A stretch of DNA of 64,000 nt from Streptomyces natalensis ATCC 27448 (GCF_000935125.1 NZ_JRKI01000003.1:372001-436000); one strand, 5' to 3'. Positions 16,224 to 25,495 are shown, numbered from the stretch's first letter. Notes: a model not told the origin generated them from the letters alone. Made by a program: numbers and translations.

Positions 16224-17153
16224 TCAGGGGCGTGGCAAGGAGGAATCCGGGCAACTGGGCAAGTCGTTGTTGTCCAGCTGTTCCGGGCGCGTACGGATGC
16301 CCGGCAGCCACGCCTGCTTGCCGTCGTGATCGACCTGGACCCACATGCTGCTGTGTCCGCCGACCTCGTCGGTGACGGTGACCCCGTTGGCGATCCGGCA
16401 GCGGGCGTGCAGCACATCGCCGTGCCAGACATGGCCGACGACATTGGAGCGGCGGTAGGGACGGTACGGGTCGCGGACCAGCCCGAGTGCGCAGTAATCG
16501 ATGCGGCTGTGCTGACAGGCGCGTTCGACGTTGTGGACGGTGATCGTGGCCGGGCCGGTACCGGTCGCCGTGCCCTGCGGCCCGACCGCCTTCTGCGGCC
16601 CGCCCGTCCGTTGCGGCCCCTCCGTGCCGGAGCCGGTGAGTGCCGGAACGGTGAATGCGGCGGCGGCCAGCACCGCGACCGTACCGACGACGGCAAGCAC
16701 CAGAGCCCATCGCCGACGGGGCGCCGCTGCGCCCTGGCCCTCCGGCCCGGCAACGGTCTGCGATTGCGCGACCGGCTCCACGACCGTCTCGGCGGCCTGC
16801 TCGCTGCCCTGGCCCGCAGCCGGCGACGGTGTGCCCTCCGCCGCCTCGTACGCCCGATGCAGCAGCTCGATCAGTGCGGGCAGCCGGTCCTCGCCGGTGA
16901 AGGAGAGCTTGCACCACTGCACCAGCAGTCGCTCGTCCGGCAGGCTCTGGCCACGCAGATAGCGTGAGAGCGAGGAACGACTTGCGGGCAGCTGCCCCTG
17001 CAAGTCCTTGAGGCTGTAGCCCAGTTCACCGTGCATACGGCGCAGGGCGCAAACGAAGTCCCGTACGGGGCCTGTGAGTTCGTCGGGAAGGGGAGCAAGG
17101 GGCTTACGGCGGATATTTGCGGGCTGGTTCGGATTGCCAGGCACGTCTGGCAT
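16224..17153 (-). CDS. Membrane-anchored XRE/HTH protein with extracellular domain
   Basis: The 309-residue protein has three parts. Residues about 25-110 hold an HTH (GYSLKDLQGQLPASRSSLSRYLRGQSLP), a form common in Streptomyces XRE proteins. One membrane helix lies at about 150-170 (WALVLAVVGTVAVLAAAAF). The outer part of about 135 residues has several Cys (ACQHSRIDYC, HARCR) and an SH3-like SSMWVQVDHDGKQAWLPG strand set. The layout suggests a sensor linking an outside signal to a DNA-binding or protein-binding head. No ligand is known. Confidence 0.72.
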   Translation of the reverse strand: MPDVPGNPNQPANIRRKPLAPLPDELTGPVRDFVCALRRMHGELGYSLKDLQGQLPASRSSLSRYLRGQSLPDERLLVQWCKLSFTGEDRLPALIELLHRAYEAAEGTPSPAAGQGSEQAAETVVEPVAQSQTVAGPEGQGAAAPRRRWALVLAVVGTVAVLAAAAFTVPALTGSGTEGPQRTGGPQKAVGPQGTATGTGPATITVHNVERACQHSRIDYCALGLVRDPYRPYRRSNVVGHVWHGDVLHARCRIANGVTVTDEVGGHSSMWVQVDHDGKQAWLPGIRTRPEQLDNNDLPSCPDSSLPRP

Positions 17154-17177
17154 TCCAGCACAGCGGACATACAGGCG

Positions 17178-17218
17178 CGAGGGGCACTTCCGCTCCCCTG
17201 TGGCGGAAGTGCCCCTCG
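17178..17218. terminator. Strong hairpin terminator after the NlpC/P60-like gene
   Basis: Perfect 16-bp stem (arms 17178-17193 and 17203-17218) with a 9-base loop. On the minus strand it comes about 70 bp after the stop of the gene ending at 17288, and it separates that unit from the HTH gene. Confidence 0.8.
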
Positions 17219-17255
17219 TTACACGATCCGGAACGAACCCGGATCGGCTGGTGAT

Positions 17256-17269
17256 GTTTCACGTGAAAC
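17256..17269. other. parS: parS site 6
   Basis: Exact GTTTCACGTGAAAC, with the dyad extended to 20 bp (17253-17272). It lies between two genes of the same (minus) direction, just after the NlpC/P60-like stop. Confidence 0.9.
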
Positions 17270-17287
17270 ATCGTCATCCCGCCGGGC

Positions 17288-18214
17288 TCAGTCGCCGTAC
17301 GCCACCGGCCGGTAGGGCTTGAACTCGGCGTCACCGCCGGGGAGTCCGTACGTCAGCGATCGGTGATCGGTGCCGTGCCCGCCGCGCTGCTCGTATGCGG
17401 TGTACGCGGAGTGTGCGTCGTCGGTCCACTTCTCGAAGATCACGACATGCCGGTTGTTGTTGTCGCCGTCCGCGTCTATCAGCAGGTCACCGGGCTTGAG
17501 CTCGCCCAGCGAGATGGGCCGGGTGAGGGCGCGGTCGGTGGCCAGCCCGACGGTGTTGGTGCCGGGCGTCGGCAGGGCGAGTGCCATGGACGCATAGCCG
17601 GAGCAGTCCTGGCGGTAGCCGTCCTTCCAGACCTTGTTCTGGTTGTACGGGACCTGGGAGCCGCCGTTCGCGGTGAGCCAGGTCGCGGCCCGGTTCAGCA
17701 CCTCCTGGCGGGTGCCGCCGGGCTGCGGAGGCTGCGGGCCGCCTTGGGCCGGTACCCCCGGGAGCCGGTCCTGCGGGATGTCCACCGCGACCACGGTGAG
17801 GAACCCGCTGACCGGGCCGGTGATATGGGCCATGAACGTCGAGCAGGCGTTGCCCTCACACACCTTGTGGCCGGTGTCGACCTGGTAGTCCGCGGTGATC
17901 CGGTCCTGCCCAGCCGCGGACTTGTTGATCATGCCGACCGAGGGGGAGCTGACGTCGGCGGTGGCGTGCACCACCCATCGCGTCCCCCAGGTGGGGAAGT
18001 CGGCGGCCGCGGCCTGCCGCTCGCTGCCGTGGGCGAACCCGGCGAACGTGCCGATGCCTATGCCGGCCGCCGCGACAGCGGGAACCACTCTGCGCAGCAC
18101 GGTCCGGCGGAACGGGGAGCGCGGCCCCGGCCCCCCGCCGCCGTTCCCGATGGCATCCGCGGAGCTTGCGCCGTCCGCCGCAGGCGTGGTCCCGTGCCGC
18201 CGATACTCGTGCAT
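17288..18214 (-). CDS. Secreted NlpC/P60-like amidase-fold protein
   Basis: The 308-residue product starts at ATG 18214 behind GGAGGGG; the longer frame to 18466 lacks a site. The N terminus carries a twin-Arg-like FRRTVLRRVVPAVAAAG segment and a hydrophobic stretch. The C-terminal 140 residues have the papain-like pattern, with a probable catalytic Cys in RQDCSGYASMAL and His in NRHVVIFEKW after KPGDLLI. Such enzymes cut peptidoglycan peptides. The middle region (KVCEGNACSTFMAHITGP) is probably disulfide-linked and unknown. No murein-binding domain is visible, so a non-murein substrate is possible. Confidence 0.75.
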   Translation of the reverse strand: MHEYRRHGTTPAADGASSADAIGNGGGGPGPRSPFRRTVLRRVVPAVAAAGIGIGTFAGFAHGSERQAAAADFPTWGTRWVVHATADVSSPSVGMINKSAAGQDRITADYQVDTGHKVCEGNACSTFMAHITGPVSGFLTVVAVDIPQDRLPGVPAQGGPQPPQPGGTRQEVLNRAATWLTANGGSQVPYNQNKVWKDGYRQDCSGYASMALALPTPGTNTVGLATDRALTRPISLGELKPGDLLIDADGDNNNRHVVIFEKWTDDAHSAYTAYEQRGGHGTDHRSLTYGLPGGDAEFKPYRPVAYGD

Positions 18215-18565
18215 GCCGATTCCCCTCCGTCTACGGCCGATGGGCCGGTCGGCCTGTCGGCCCTCGGTGCGCCGCCGGATGGTCCGGTCGCGGCGGCGGC
18301 ACCCATCGTGTGGCGGGGCGGGAGGGTTGTTCGGGCGATGCCTGTCCCGTGGGACGTCCCGTCCGAGCGCAAGCCTGTGACCTGTGGAGACGTGGGGTTC
18401 AAGGGCGAGAAACGGGACAACGCACGGGCGTCGCCGGGACATGACGGGACACCACGACCGCCGCACGGGCCGTCCCGGCGCCCCGGCGGCATGAGAAGGG
18501 CGCCCGCTGGGGGATAGCGGGCGCCCTGGTTCATGGAGCGGTCAGGCCGTCGGCCGGGCCGCGGC
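18215..18565. other. Intergenic region upstream of the NlpC/P60-like gene
   Basis: 351 bp without a supportable gene. It holds the promoter of the minus-strand gene starting at 18214 and, at 18497-18527, the terminator of the next minus-strand gene. I could not pick a clear -10/-35 pair. Confidence 0.4.
18497..18527. terminator. Hairpin terminator after the DUF4232 lipoprotein gene
   Basis: Perfect 12-bp stem, AGGGCGCCCGCT (18497-18508) against 18516-18527, with a 7-base loop, about 40 bp after the minus-strand stop at 18566. Confidence 0.75.
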
Positions 18566-19222
18566 CTACCACCTGGTGGCGTTGTCCGGGTTCGGCTGCC
18601 AGTACGTGACCCACGCACCGTCGTCGAGGTACACCGCGCCTCCCGGCAGCGGGACCTTCGCGGCGCCGCCCACCGTGCCCGACCCGTCCCGGCCGGCGAG
18701 GCCGACGCGCAGTGTGGTCGCCCGGCGGCCGTGGCGCCCGCTGCCGTCCGCGGATGAAGTCCGTACGGCGGCATAGCCGGAGGCGCCGGGGGCGAGGGTG
18801 ACCACGGCCCGCGGTTTGCTGTCGCGGAGCGTGGCGAGCGGGGCCCGCACGGGGCCGAACTTCAAAAACGGCGCGGCGTAGAGGGTGCAGGGGGCGCCGG
18901 AGGTGTTGGTGGCCTCCAGCAGAAGGTGGTTGACCGGCCGGGTCAGCGGCTTTGCTGCGATACGGACCCGCGCGGTGTCACAGGCGGCCTGTCCGCGGGG
19001 CGTCCGGGCGGCTCCGTCGATGCCGTCGTCGGTCATGGGGGTGGCATTCCGGGACATCGGGGTGACCGGCTTGGCGCGCCGGGTCTGGAGCGCGTCGGCA
19101 CCGTCCCGGCTGCCGCAGGCGGTGAGGGTGAGCGCGACGCCGGCGGTCAGGGCGGCCACGGCGATCCGTAGCGTGCGGCGGCGGGCGGTACGGGCGCGGA
19201 GTGCGGCCTGGCTGCGCGGCAT
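18566..19222 (-). CDS. DUF4232 lipoprotein
   Basis: The 218-residue product starts at ATG 19222 behind GGGGAG. It has a long Arg-rich n-region (RARTARRRTLR), a hydrophobic core and the lipobox LTLTAC with lipid Cys at about 36. The mature part carries the DUF4232 pattern: CDTARVRIAAKP, NTSGAPCTLYAAPFLKFG and VTLAPGASGYAAVR, with the two Cys likely bonded. The function of DUF4232 is unknown. The gene follows the SARP gene in the same direction, with an 11-bp direct repeat in between. Confidence 0.8.
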   Translation of the reverse strand: MPRSQAALRARTARRRTLRIAVAALTAGVALTLTACGSRDGADALQTRRAKPVTPMSRNATPMTDDGIDGAARTPRGQAACDTARVRIAAKPLTRPVNHLLLEATNTSGAPCTLYAAPFLKFGPVRAPLATLRDSKPRAVVTLAPGASGYAAVRTSSADGSGRHGRRATTLRVGLAGRDGSGTVGGAAKVPLPGGAVYLDDGAWVTYWQPNPDNATRW

Positions 19223-19334
19223 ATCCGGTCTCCCCTGTCGGCGTGTGACCGACGGGAGGCTGCACTGCACCATTCCGCTCCGCCGTCGGTCCTGCGGTCT
19301 GATCACCACAGTGCACTCGGCCGCTGCCGTTCCA

Positions 19335-19355
19335 CTAACGCGCGCCTAACGCGCG
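19335..19355. promoter_or_regulatory. Direct repeat with 11-bp period, SARP-box-like
   Basis: CTAACGCGCG occurs at 19335-19344 and again at 19346-19355. SARP proteins bind direct repeats spaced 11 bp near the -35 region. This pair lies just past the SARP gene and about 115-135 bp before the start of the lipoprotein gene transcribed in the same direction. Confidence 0.4.
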
Positions 19356-19378
19356 ACGGGCCGCCCGCGGCCGCTGCC

Positions 19379-21310
19379 TCAGGTGCCGGCGCCGTCGCCC
19401 CGTTCGCCGCGTCGGTCCTTCTCGTCCCTGGCGAACAGCTGGGTGAGCGTGCTGATCGTGTAGACATCGGTGGCCTCCTCGTCCACCAGGTGCATCTCGG
19501 CCAGCCGCTCCAGCCCGTCCTGGGTGCGCTCCGGGTCGTAACCGGCGAGCGCCGCCGCCACGGAGGCGTTCAGATGTCCGTCCGCGCTCTTGGCCAGCGC
19601 GCTGAGCAGCCGGGCGTCGTCCGCCGACAGCCTGGCCACCGACATCCGCAGCGCCGCCGCGATCCCGGTGTCCTCCGCCGACAGCAGTGCCAGCCGCCGT
19701 TGTTCGTCGCGCAGCGCCGCGGCCAGCCGGGCCAGCCGCCAGCGCGGCCGTGCGGTCAGCTGGGCGGCCGCGGCCCGCAGCGCCAGCGGCAGCCCGTCGC
19801 ACAGATCGACCAGTTCGCGGGCGGCGGCGGGGTCCTCGGCGACCCGCTGCGGACCGAGCATGGCGCCCAGCAGCGCCGCGCCCTCCTCATGACCGAGGGC
19901 CTGGATGCCCACCGGACGGGCGCAGTCGGTGGCGACCAGACCGTCGAGGCGGCTGCGGCTGGTGACGACGGTGGCGCAGTGCGGACCGCCGGGCAGCAGC
20001 GGCCGCACCTGCGCGGAGCTGCGGGCGTTGTCGAGGACGACCAGCAGCCGGCGTTCGGCGACCAGCGACCGGAACAGCGCCGAGGCGGCCTGCGCCGAGG
20101 TGGGCACCCGTTCCGGCGGGGTGCCGAGCGCCAGGAGGAAGTCGCGCAGGATCTCGCCGGCCGGTGCCTCGTCGCCCTCGCCGAAGCCGCGCAGGTCGGC
20201 GAAGAGCTGGCCGTCGGGGAAGGCCGCGGCGTGCAGATGAGCCCACTGCACGGCGCATGCCGTCTTGCCGACGCCGGCCGGCCCCGCGACCACCGCCAGC
20301 GGGCTCTCGCCGGTCGTGTGGTCCGTCAGGGCATCGGTCAGCGCGGCAAGTTGCCGGTCCCGGCCGAGGAAGCGTGCGGGCGGCCGGGGCAGCAGCCGCG
20401 GCGACGGCCGCCCGGCCCCGCCGTCCCGGGCGCCGGAGGCCGTCCCCGAGGCGGCGCCCTGTGCCGGAACGCGTCCCGGACCGGCCGCGGCGGCCGATCC
20501 GTCGGCCGCCGGACGTCCCCCGCCGGCCCCGGGAGTCCGCTTCGCCGCGGAGACCTGCCCGGTCCCCTCCCGCTCGGCCCGCAGAATGTCCTCGTACGCG
20601 CCGCTCAGGCGCTCACCGGGATCGACGCCCAGCTCCTCGTTGAGCAGCCGCCGGGTGCGGTGGAACCACTCCAGCGCGTCGGACTGCCGCCCGGCCCGGA
20701 ACAGCGCCCCCATCAGCGCGGCGATCAGCCCTTCGCGCAGCGGGTGGTTGACGGCGGCGGAGTAGAGGATGGCCGCGGCCTGCTCATGTTCCCCGAGCGC
20801 GCCGTGCGCCCGCGCCAGCGCCTCGACGGCCGTCAGCCTGCGCTCCTCCAGCGCATGCGCGGCGGCCGCGAACGGCGGGCTGGTGACCGTGCCGGTCAGC
20901 GCCGGGCCGCGCCACAGCCCCAGGGCCTCCCGCAGCAGCGGTACGGCATCGGCCGGCGCCCGCTCCGGGCGCGCCAGCGTCACCAGCTCCCCGAAGCGGT
21001 GGGCGTCGATCAACTCCTCCGGCAGCCGCAGCAGATACGCCGAGCCGTGCGTGGTCAGCTCGATCCCGTACGCCGCCGCGCCGCCCTCGGCGAGGGTGGC
21101 GCGCAGCCGCGAGACATGCCCCTGGACGACCGTACGGGCGTGCTCGGGCGGCTCGTCCTCCCACAGGGAGTCGATGAGCTGATCGAGCGGGACCGTGGTG
21201 TTGGGCTGCAACAGCAGCAGCGCCAGCACGCTGCGCCGTTTGACGGGCCCGAGGGGCAGCTCCCCGGTGCCGGTCGTGACGGCGACCGGGCCCAGCAGTG
21301 AGAATTCCAA
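19379..21310 (-). CDS. SARP-family regulator with NB-ARC ATPase domain
   Basis: The 643-residue protein has an OmpR-like winged HTH at residues 1-95 (LGPVKRRSVLALLLLQPN), a BTAD helical domain at about 100-245 (AEREGTGQ ends it), an Ala/Gly/Pro linker, and an NB-ARC ATPase from about 312 with the P-loop GPAGVGKTACAV at 343-354 and Walker B LLVVLDNA. The TPR domain of AfsR is missing. The start is the TTG at 21310: the protein family begins with EFSLLGPV, and GGAGGG lies at the right distance. The TTG is one base after the stop of the upstream aminopeptidase gene, so translation is probably coupled. It is an activator, possibly of secondary metabolism. Its targets are unknown. Confidence 0.88.
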   Translation of the reverse strand: MEFSLLGPVAVTTGTGELPLGPVKRRSVLALLLLQPNTTVPLDQLIDSLWEDEPPEHARTVVQGHVSRLRATLAEGGAAAYGIELTTHGSAYLLRLPEELIDAHRFGELVTLARPERAPADAVPLLREALGLWRGPALTGTVTSPPFAAAAHALEERRLTAVEALARAHGALGEHEQAAAILYSAAVNHPLREGLIAALMGALFRAGRQSDALEWFHRTRRLLNEELGVDPGERLSGAYEDILRAEREGTGQVSAAKRTPGAGGGRPAADGSAAAAGPGRVPAQGAASGTASGARDGGAGRPSPRLLPRPPARFLGRDRQLAALTDALTDHTTGESPLAVVAGPAGVGKTACAVQWAHLHAAAFPDGQLFADLRGFGEGDEAPAGEILRDFLLALGTPPERVPTSAQAASALFRSLVAERRLLVVLDNARSSAQVRPLLPGGPHCATVVTSRSRLDGLVATDCARPVGIQALGHEEGAALLGAMLGPQRVAEDPAAARELVDLCDGLPLALRAAAAQLTARPRWRLARLAAALRDEQRRLALLSAEDTGIAAALRMSVARLSADDARLLSALAKSADGHLNASVAAALAGYDPERTQDGLERLAEMHLVDEEATDVYTISTLTQLFARDEKDRRGERGDGAGT

Positions 21311-21311
21311 C

Positions 21312-22607
21312 TCAGCCCTCCAAGAAGGCCGTGAGCGCGTTCGCCAGCAGGTACGGGTCCTTGGCGCCGCACAGCTCACGTGCCGAGTGCATGGAGAGGA
21401 TCGCGACGCCGATGTCGACCGTGGTGATGCCGTGCCGGGCGGCGGTGATCGGCCCGATCGTCGTCCCGCACGGCATCGAGTTGTTCGACACGAAGGACTG
21501 CCACGGCACCTCTGCCCGTTCGCAGGCCGCGGCGAACACCGCCCGGCCGCTGCCGTCGGTCGCGTAGCGCTGGTTCACATTGACCTTCAGGATCGGCCCG
21601 CCGTTGGGCATCGGGTGGTGCCCCGGATCGTGCCGCTCGCTGTAGTTGGGGTGCACGGCGTGGCCGGTGTCGGACGACAGGCAGACGGTGCCCGCGAAGG
21701 CCCGTGCCCGGTCCTCGTACGAGCCGCCGCGGGCGAAGACGGAGCGCTCCAGCACCGTGCCGAGCAGCGGGCCGTCCGCGCCGGTGTCGGACTGGCTGCC
21801 GTTCTCCTCGTGGTCGAACGCGGCCAGCACCGGGATCGTGGTCAGCGCGCTCCCCGCGGCGGCCGCGGCGGTCAGCGCGGCCGTACCGGCGTGCACCGAC
21901 AGCAGGTTGTCCATCCGCGGCCCGGCGACCAGTTCCCGATCGCGCCCCAGATAAGCGGGCGGCTCGATGCTGTGCACCATCAGGTCCCAGCCCCGTACGT
22001 CGCCCGCCGCGACGCCGGTCTCCTCTTCGACGAACGCGATCAGATCGCCCTCGGCGACCTCGCCCAGGCCCCAGATGGGCGTCATGTGCCGCTGCTTGTC
22101 CAGCTTGAGGCCGTCGGCGTTCACCGACCGGTCCAGATGCACGGCCAGTTGCGGTACGCGCAGCAGCGCCCGGTCGACGTGCACCAGCCGGTGGCTGCCG
22201 TCCTTGAGCGTCACCCGCCCGCTGAGCCCCAGATCGCGGTCGAGCCAGGTGTTGAGCAGCGTGCCGCCGTAGATCTCGACGGCGACCTGCCGCCAGCCGC
22301 GTGCGCCGGTGTCGGGAATCGGCTTCACGCGCAGATTGGGAGAGTCGGTGTGAGCCCCCACAATCCGGTACGGAGTGGCCGCGCTCGCGCCCTCGGGCAC
22401 GTACCACGCGATGATCGCCCCGCCCCGCAGGACGTACTTGCCGCCGCTCGTGCCGTCCCACGCGTCCGTCTCCGCGACCTGCCGGAAACCGGCCTTCTCC
22501 AGCCGCTCCGCCGCATTCGCCACCGCGTGGTACGGCGACGGACTGGCCGCGAGGAAGGACATCAGGTCGTCGGTGTGGCCGCGATCGAAGCGGGTGGGGA
22601 TGCTCAT
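21312..22607 (-). CDS. apeB: M18-family aminopeptidase
   Basis: The 431-residue zinc aminopeptidase starts at ATG 22607. The dinuclear zinc site is visible as GAHTDSPN (His), GPRMDNLLS (Asp), AAFDHEENGS (catalytic Glu pair), VCLSSDTGHAVHPN (Asp) and AILSMHSARE (His). M18 enzymes remove Asp/Glu or neutral N-terminal residues inside the cytoplasm and form dodecamers. The length matches the family. The stop nearly touches the TTG start of the SARP gene, so the two make an operon, an unusual pairing of a housekeeping peptidase with a regulator. Confidence 0.9.
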   Translation of the reverse strand: MSIPTRFDRGHTDDLMSFLAASPSPYHAVANAAERLEKAGFRQVAETDAWDGTSGGKYVLRGGAIIAWYVPEGASAATPYRIVGAHTDSPNLRVKPIPDTGARGWRQVAVEIYGGTLLNTWLDRDLGLSGRVTLKDGSHRLVHVDRALLRVPQLAVHLDRSVNADGLKLDKQRHMTPIWGLGEVAEGDLIAFVEEETGVAAGDVRGWDLMVHSIEPPAYLGRDRELVAGPRMDNLLSVHAGTAALTAAAAAGSALTTIPVLAAFDHEENGSQSDTGADGPLLGTVLERSVFARGGSYEDRARAFAGTVCLSSDTGHAVHPNYSERHDPGHHPMPNGGPILKVNVNQRYATDGSGRAVFAAACERAEVPWQSFVSNNSMPCGTTIGPITAARHGITTVDIGVAILSMHSARELCGAKDPYLLANALTAFLEG

Positions 22608-22730
22608 GACTTCAGCATAAGGAGACAGACCCCGCTTTCCGGGTGCCCGTGCGGCGTGAGGCCGCTCCCTTCCGGCCAGGGAGCGCGGACCAGGCGGCGA
22701 TGTCCGGGCACGGCGATGGCCAGGTACGGC

Positions 22731-22766
22731 GGTGCCCGCCTCTCCGGGGGAAGAGAGACGGGCACC
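22731..22766. terminator. Hairpin terminator after the acyl-CoA dehydrogenase gene
   Basis: GGTGCCCG (22731-22738) pairs with CGGGCACC (22759-22766). An inner CTCTC/GAGAG stem follows after one unpaired base. It lies about 65-100 bp beyond the minus-strand stop at 22833. Confidence 0.65.
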
Positions 22767-22832
22767 GTCAGTGTGGATGCCGATTCTGAGAGACGTCTGA
22801 GAGCGTGCCCCGAACCGCATCCGGGGAACGGC

Positions 22833-24659
22833 CTAGAACGCGGCCTCGTCCAGCTCCATCAGCGACTGGTCGATGGACTCGGCGAGGGAGCGCTGGACGG
22901 CCAGGCCCGGCAGGACGTTGTGGGCGAAGAACTTGGCGGCGGCGATCTTGCCCTCGTAGAACGGCTTGTCCTTCGAGGAGGCGCCGGCCAGCTTCTCCTG
23001 TGCCACCGCGGCACCCTTGAGCAGCAGGTAGCCGATGACGACATCGCCCGAAGCCAGCAGCAGGCGGGTGGTGTTGAGGCCGACCTTGTAGATCGACTTG
23101 ACGTCCTTCTCGGTGGCGGCGAGGTCGGTCAGCATCGCGCCGACGATCGCCTCCAGGTCGGCGGCGGCCTTGGCCAGCTCGCCGCGGGCCTGCTCCAGCT
23201 CCGCACCGCCGACGCCGTCGGCCAGGAACTTCTTGATCGTGTCCGACAGCTCGGTCAGCGCCGCACCCTGGTTGCGGACGATCTTCCGGAAGAAGAAGTC
23301 CTGGCCCTGGATGGCGGTGGTGCCCTCGTAGAGGGTGTCGATCTTGGAGTCCCGGATGTACTGCTCGATCGGGTACTCCTGGAGGTAGCCGGAGCCACCG
23401 AAGGTCTGCAGCGACTGGGCCAGCTGCTCGTAGGACTTCTCCGAGCCGTAGCCCTTGACGATCGGCAGGAGCAGGTCGTTGAGGGCGTGCGCGGCGGAGG
23501 CGTCCTCGCCCGCGGACTCCTTGACGAGGATCTCGTCCTGGACGGTGGCGGTGTAGAGCACCAGGGCGCGCATGCCCTCGGCGTACGCCTTCTGCGTCAT
23601 CAGCGAGCGGCGCACGTCGGGGTGGTGGGTGATGGTGACGCGCGGCGCGGCCTTGTCGGTGAAGGCGGCCAGGTCGGGGCCCTGCACGCGCTCCTTGGCG
23701 TACTCCAGGGCGTTGAGGTAGCCGGTCGACAGGGTCGCGATGGCCTTCGTGCCGACCATCATCCGGGCGAACTCGATGATCATGAACATCTGGCGGATGC
23801 CGTCGTGCTTCTCGCCGATCAGCCAGCCCTTGGCGGGGTGGCGGTCGCCGAAGGTCATCTCGCAGGTGTTGGAGGCCTTCAGGCCCATCTTGTGCTCGAC
23901 GTTGGTGGCGTAGACGCCGTTGCGCTCGCCCAGCTCGCCGGTCTCGAAGTCGAACTCGTACTTCGGGACGAGGAAGAGCGACAGGCCCTTGGTGCCCGGG
24001 CCGTGACCCTCGGGGCGGGCGAGGACGTAGTGAAGGATGTTCTCCGACATGTCGTGCTCGCCGGAGGTGATGAAGCGCTTGACGCCCTCGATGTGCCAGG
24101 AGCCGTCCTCCTGCTGGACGGCCTTGGTGCGGCCGGCGCCGACGTCCGAGCCCGCGTCGGGCTCGGTCAGCACCATCGTGGAGCCCCAGCCCTTGTCGAC
24201 GGCGATCTTGGCCCACTTCTTCTGCTCGTCGGTGCCCTCCTCGAAGAGCACACCGGCGAAGGCGGGGCCGGAGGCGTACATCCACACCGCCGGGTTGGCG
24301 CCCAGGATGGTCTCGGCGAAGCCCCAGAGGAGGGAGCGGGGCGCGGTGGTGCCGCCGAGCTCCTCCGGGATGCCCAGACGCCACCACTCGGCGTCCATGT
24401 AGGCCTGGTAGCTCTTCTTGAACGTGTCCGGCACCGGTGCGGTGTTGGTTTCGGCGTCGAAGACCGGCGGGTTCCGGTCGGCGTCGGCGAAGGAATCGGC
24501 CAGCTCGTTCTCCGACAGCCGGGCGATCTCGGACAGCACGCTCTTGGCGGTGTCGACATCCATCTCCGCGAACGGTCCGGTGCCGTACACGCTGTCACGG
24601 CCCAGCACCTCGAAGAGGTTGAACTCGATGTCGCGGAGGTTCGACTTGTAGTGCCCCAT
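22833..24659 (-). CDS. Acyl-CoA dehydrogenase (long form with C-terminal extension)
   Basis: The 608-residue FAD enzyme oxidises acyl-CoA at the alpha-beta bond. It starts at [10 protein letters not shown] (ATG 24659). The FAD/substrate loops are [14 protein letters not shown] and the RFITSGEHD segment. The catalytic Glu is probably in [17 protein letters not shown], and [17 protein letters not shown] is the conserved FAD/subunit contact. About 150 residues follow the usual ACAD end, as in the FadE5-like and very-long-chain enzymes of actinobacteria. It is monocistronic with its own terminator and probably serves beta-oxidation of long acyl chains. Confidence 0.92.
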   Translation of the reverse strand: MGHYKSNLRDIEFNLFEVLGRDSVYGTGPFAEMDVDTAKSVLSEIARLSENELADSFADADRNPPVFDAETNTAPVPDTFKKSYQAYMDAEWWRLGIPEELGGTTAPRSLLWGFAETILGANPAVWMYASGPAFAGVLFEEGTDEQKKWAKIAVDKGWGSTMVLTEPDAGSDVGAGRTKAVQQEDGSWHIEGVKRFITSGEHDMSENILHYVLARPEGHGPGTKGLSLFLVPKYEFDFETGELGERNGVYATNVEHKMGLKASNTCEMTFGDRHPAKGWLIGEKHDGIRQMFMIIEFARMMVGTKAIATLSTGYLNALEYAKERVQGPDLAAFTDKAAPRVTITHHPDVRRSLMTQKAYAEGMRALVLYTATVQDEILVKESAGEDASAAHALNDLLLPIVKGYGSEKSYEQLAQSLQTFGGSGYLQEYPIEQYIRDSKIDTLYEGTTAIQGQDFFFRKIVRNQGAALTELSDTIKKFLADGVGGAELEQARGELAKAAADLEAIVGAMLTDLAATEKDVKSIYKVGLNTTRLLLASGDVVIGYLLLKGAAVAQEKLAGASSKDKPFYEGKIAAAKFFAHNVLPGLAVQRSLAESIDQSLMELDEAAF

Positions 24660-24824
24660 GGGTACGGCTCCGTAAAGGGTTCGGGAGAGGACCCGAGGCG
24701 GGACCTCCAACGCAATACCGGCTAGTAGTCAAATGATGCTACCGGTGGGTAATAAGAATCAACCCCTTCCGCCCATTGTGACGAGCGTCCCCCGGCGATG
24801 CGCGGACTCAGTACGCTGTGGCGC

Positions 24825-25301
24825 ATGTACGGCTACGACCAGAATGCGGGTGCCGGGCAGCAGCAGTACGGAGCCCCGCCGCCCCCGCCGCAGCATCCGG
24901 CCCCCGGTGGCTACGGCGAGCAGCCGCTGTATCCCGAGCCGTCCCCGCCCTCCCTCGCCGATGCGGTGCGCGCCTTCACCACCGGCTCGATGTCGGCCGA
25001 GGACTTCCAGGGCATCTTCTCCACATCCAAGGTCTACTGCCCGCGCGGTGACAATCCCGGCTTCCTGGCGCTGCACAACACCCAGCAGCCGGTGATCCCG
25101 ATGTTCACCTCGCTCAAGGAGCTGCGGCGGTACGCAGGCAAGGAGTCCAAGTACTTCGTGATCACCGGCGCCGAGGTGCTCGACCTGCTGCCCACCGGCT
25201 ATGGCTTCGTCCTCGACATGGAGGGCGACCACCGGATGGTCTTCGACGCCAAGGCAGTGGAGGAGATGGTCGACTTCGCCATGCGGCGGATGTACGGCTG
25301 A
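24825..25301 (+). CDS. SseB-domain protein with Pro-rich N terminus
   Basis: The 158-residue product starts at ATG 24825 (MYGYDQNAGAGQQQ). The first 40 residues are Gln/Pro/Gly/Tyr-rich. The rest matches the SseB N-terminal domain (GFLALHNTQQPVIPMFTSL, LLPTGYGFVLDMEGDHRMVF), a small fold of unknown action in actinobacteria. TACGCT at 24812-24817 lies 7 bases before the ATG and no ribosome site is seen, so the message may be leaderless. Confidence 0.75.
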   Translation: MYGYDQNAGAGQQQYGAPPPPPQHPAPGGYGEQPLYPEPSPPSLADAVRAFTTGSMSAEDFQGIFSTSKVYCPRGDNPGFLALHNTQQPVIPMFTSLKELRRYAGKESKYFVITGAEVLDLLPTGYGFVLDMEGDHRMVFDAKAVEEMVDFAMRRMYG

Positions 25302-25445
25302 ATGTCGTCGTGTCGCCGACGGCTCCGAGACATCGCCCTGCGGTCGGCCCAGCGCGCCGCCGGATGACGTTCGCACCCTTCTGACCTGCGCAGACTCCCG
25401 TGTTCGGGGATCGGGAATGCCGCATGCCTTGCTAGTTGTTCAGAT

Positions 25446-25471
25446 TTCAACTAACTTCATTTGAAGTTGAA
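25446..25471. promoter_or_regulatory. A/T-rich overlapping dyads upstream of pirin
   Basis: An outer dyad has arms TTCAACT (25446-25452) and AGTTGAA (25465-25471). An inner dyad has arms AACTTCA (25453-25459) and TGAAGTT (25462-25468). The segment is far more A/T-rich than the context and lies 25-50 bp before the pirin start. The TTCAAC/GTTGAA form is typical of MarR or HxlR regulators that sense quinones or oxidants. Confidence 0.55.
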
Positions 25472-25495
25472 TGGCGAACGACCGAGGAGGCCGTC

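Noticed and set aside
21195..24725. 1176-residue open frame on the plus strand
   Set aside because: It is antisense to the M18 aminopeptidase and acyl-CoA dehydrogenase, whose family motifs are complete. The translation has no domain features; GC-rich third positions keep opposite frames open.
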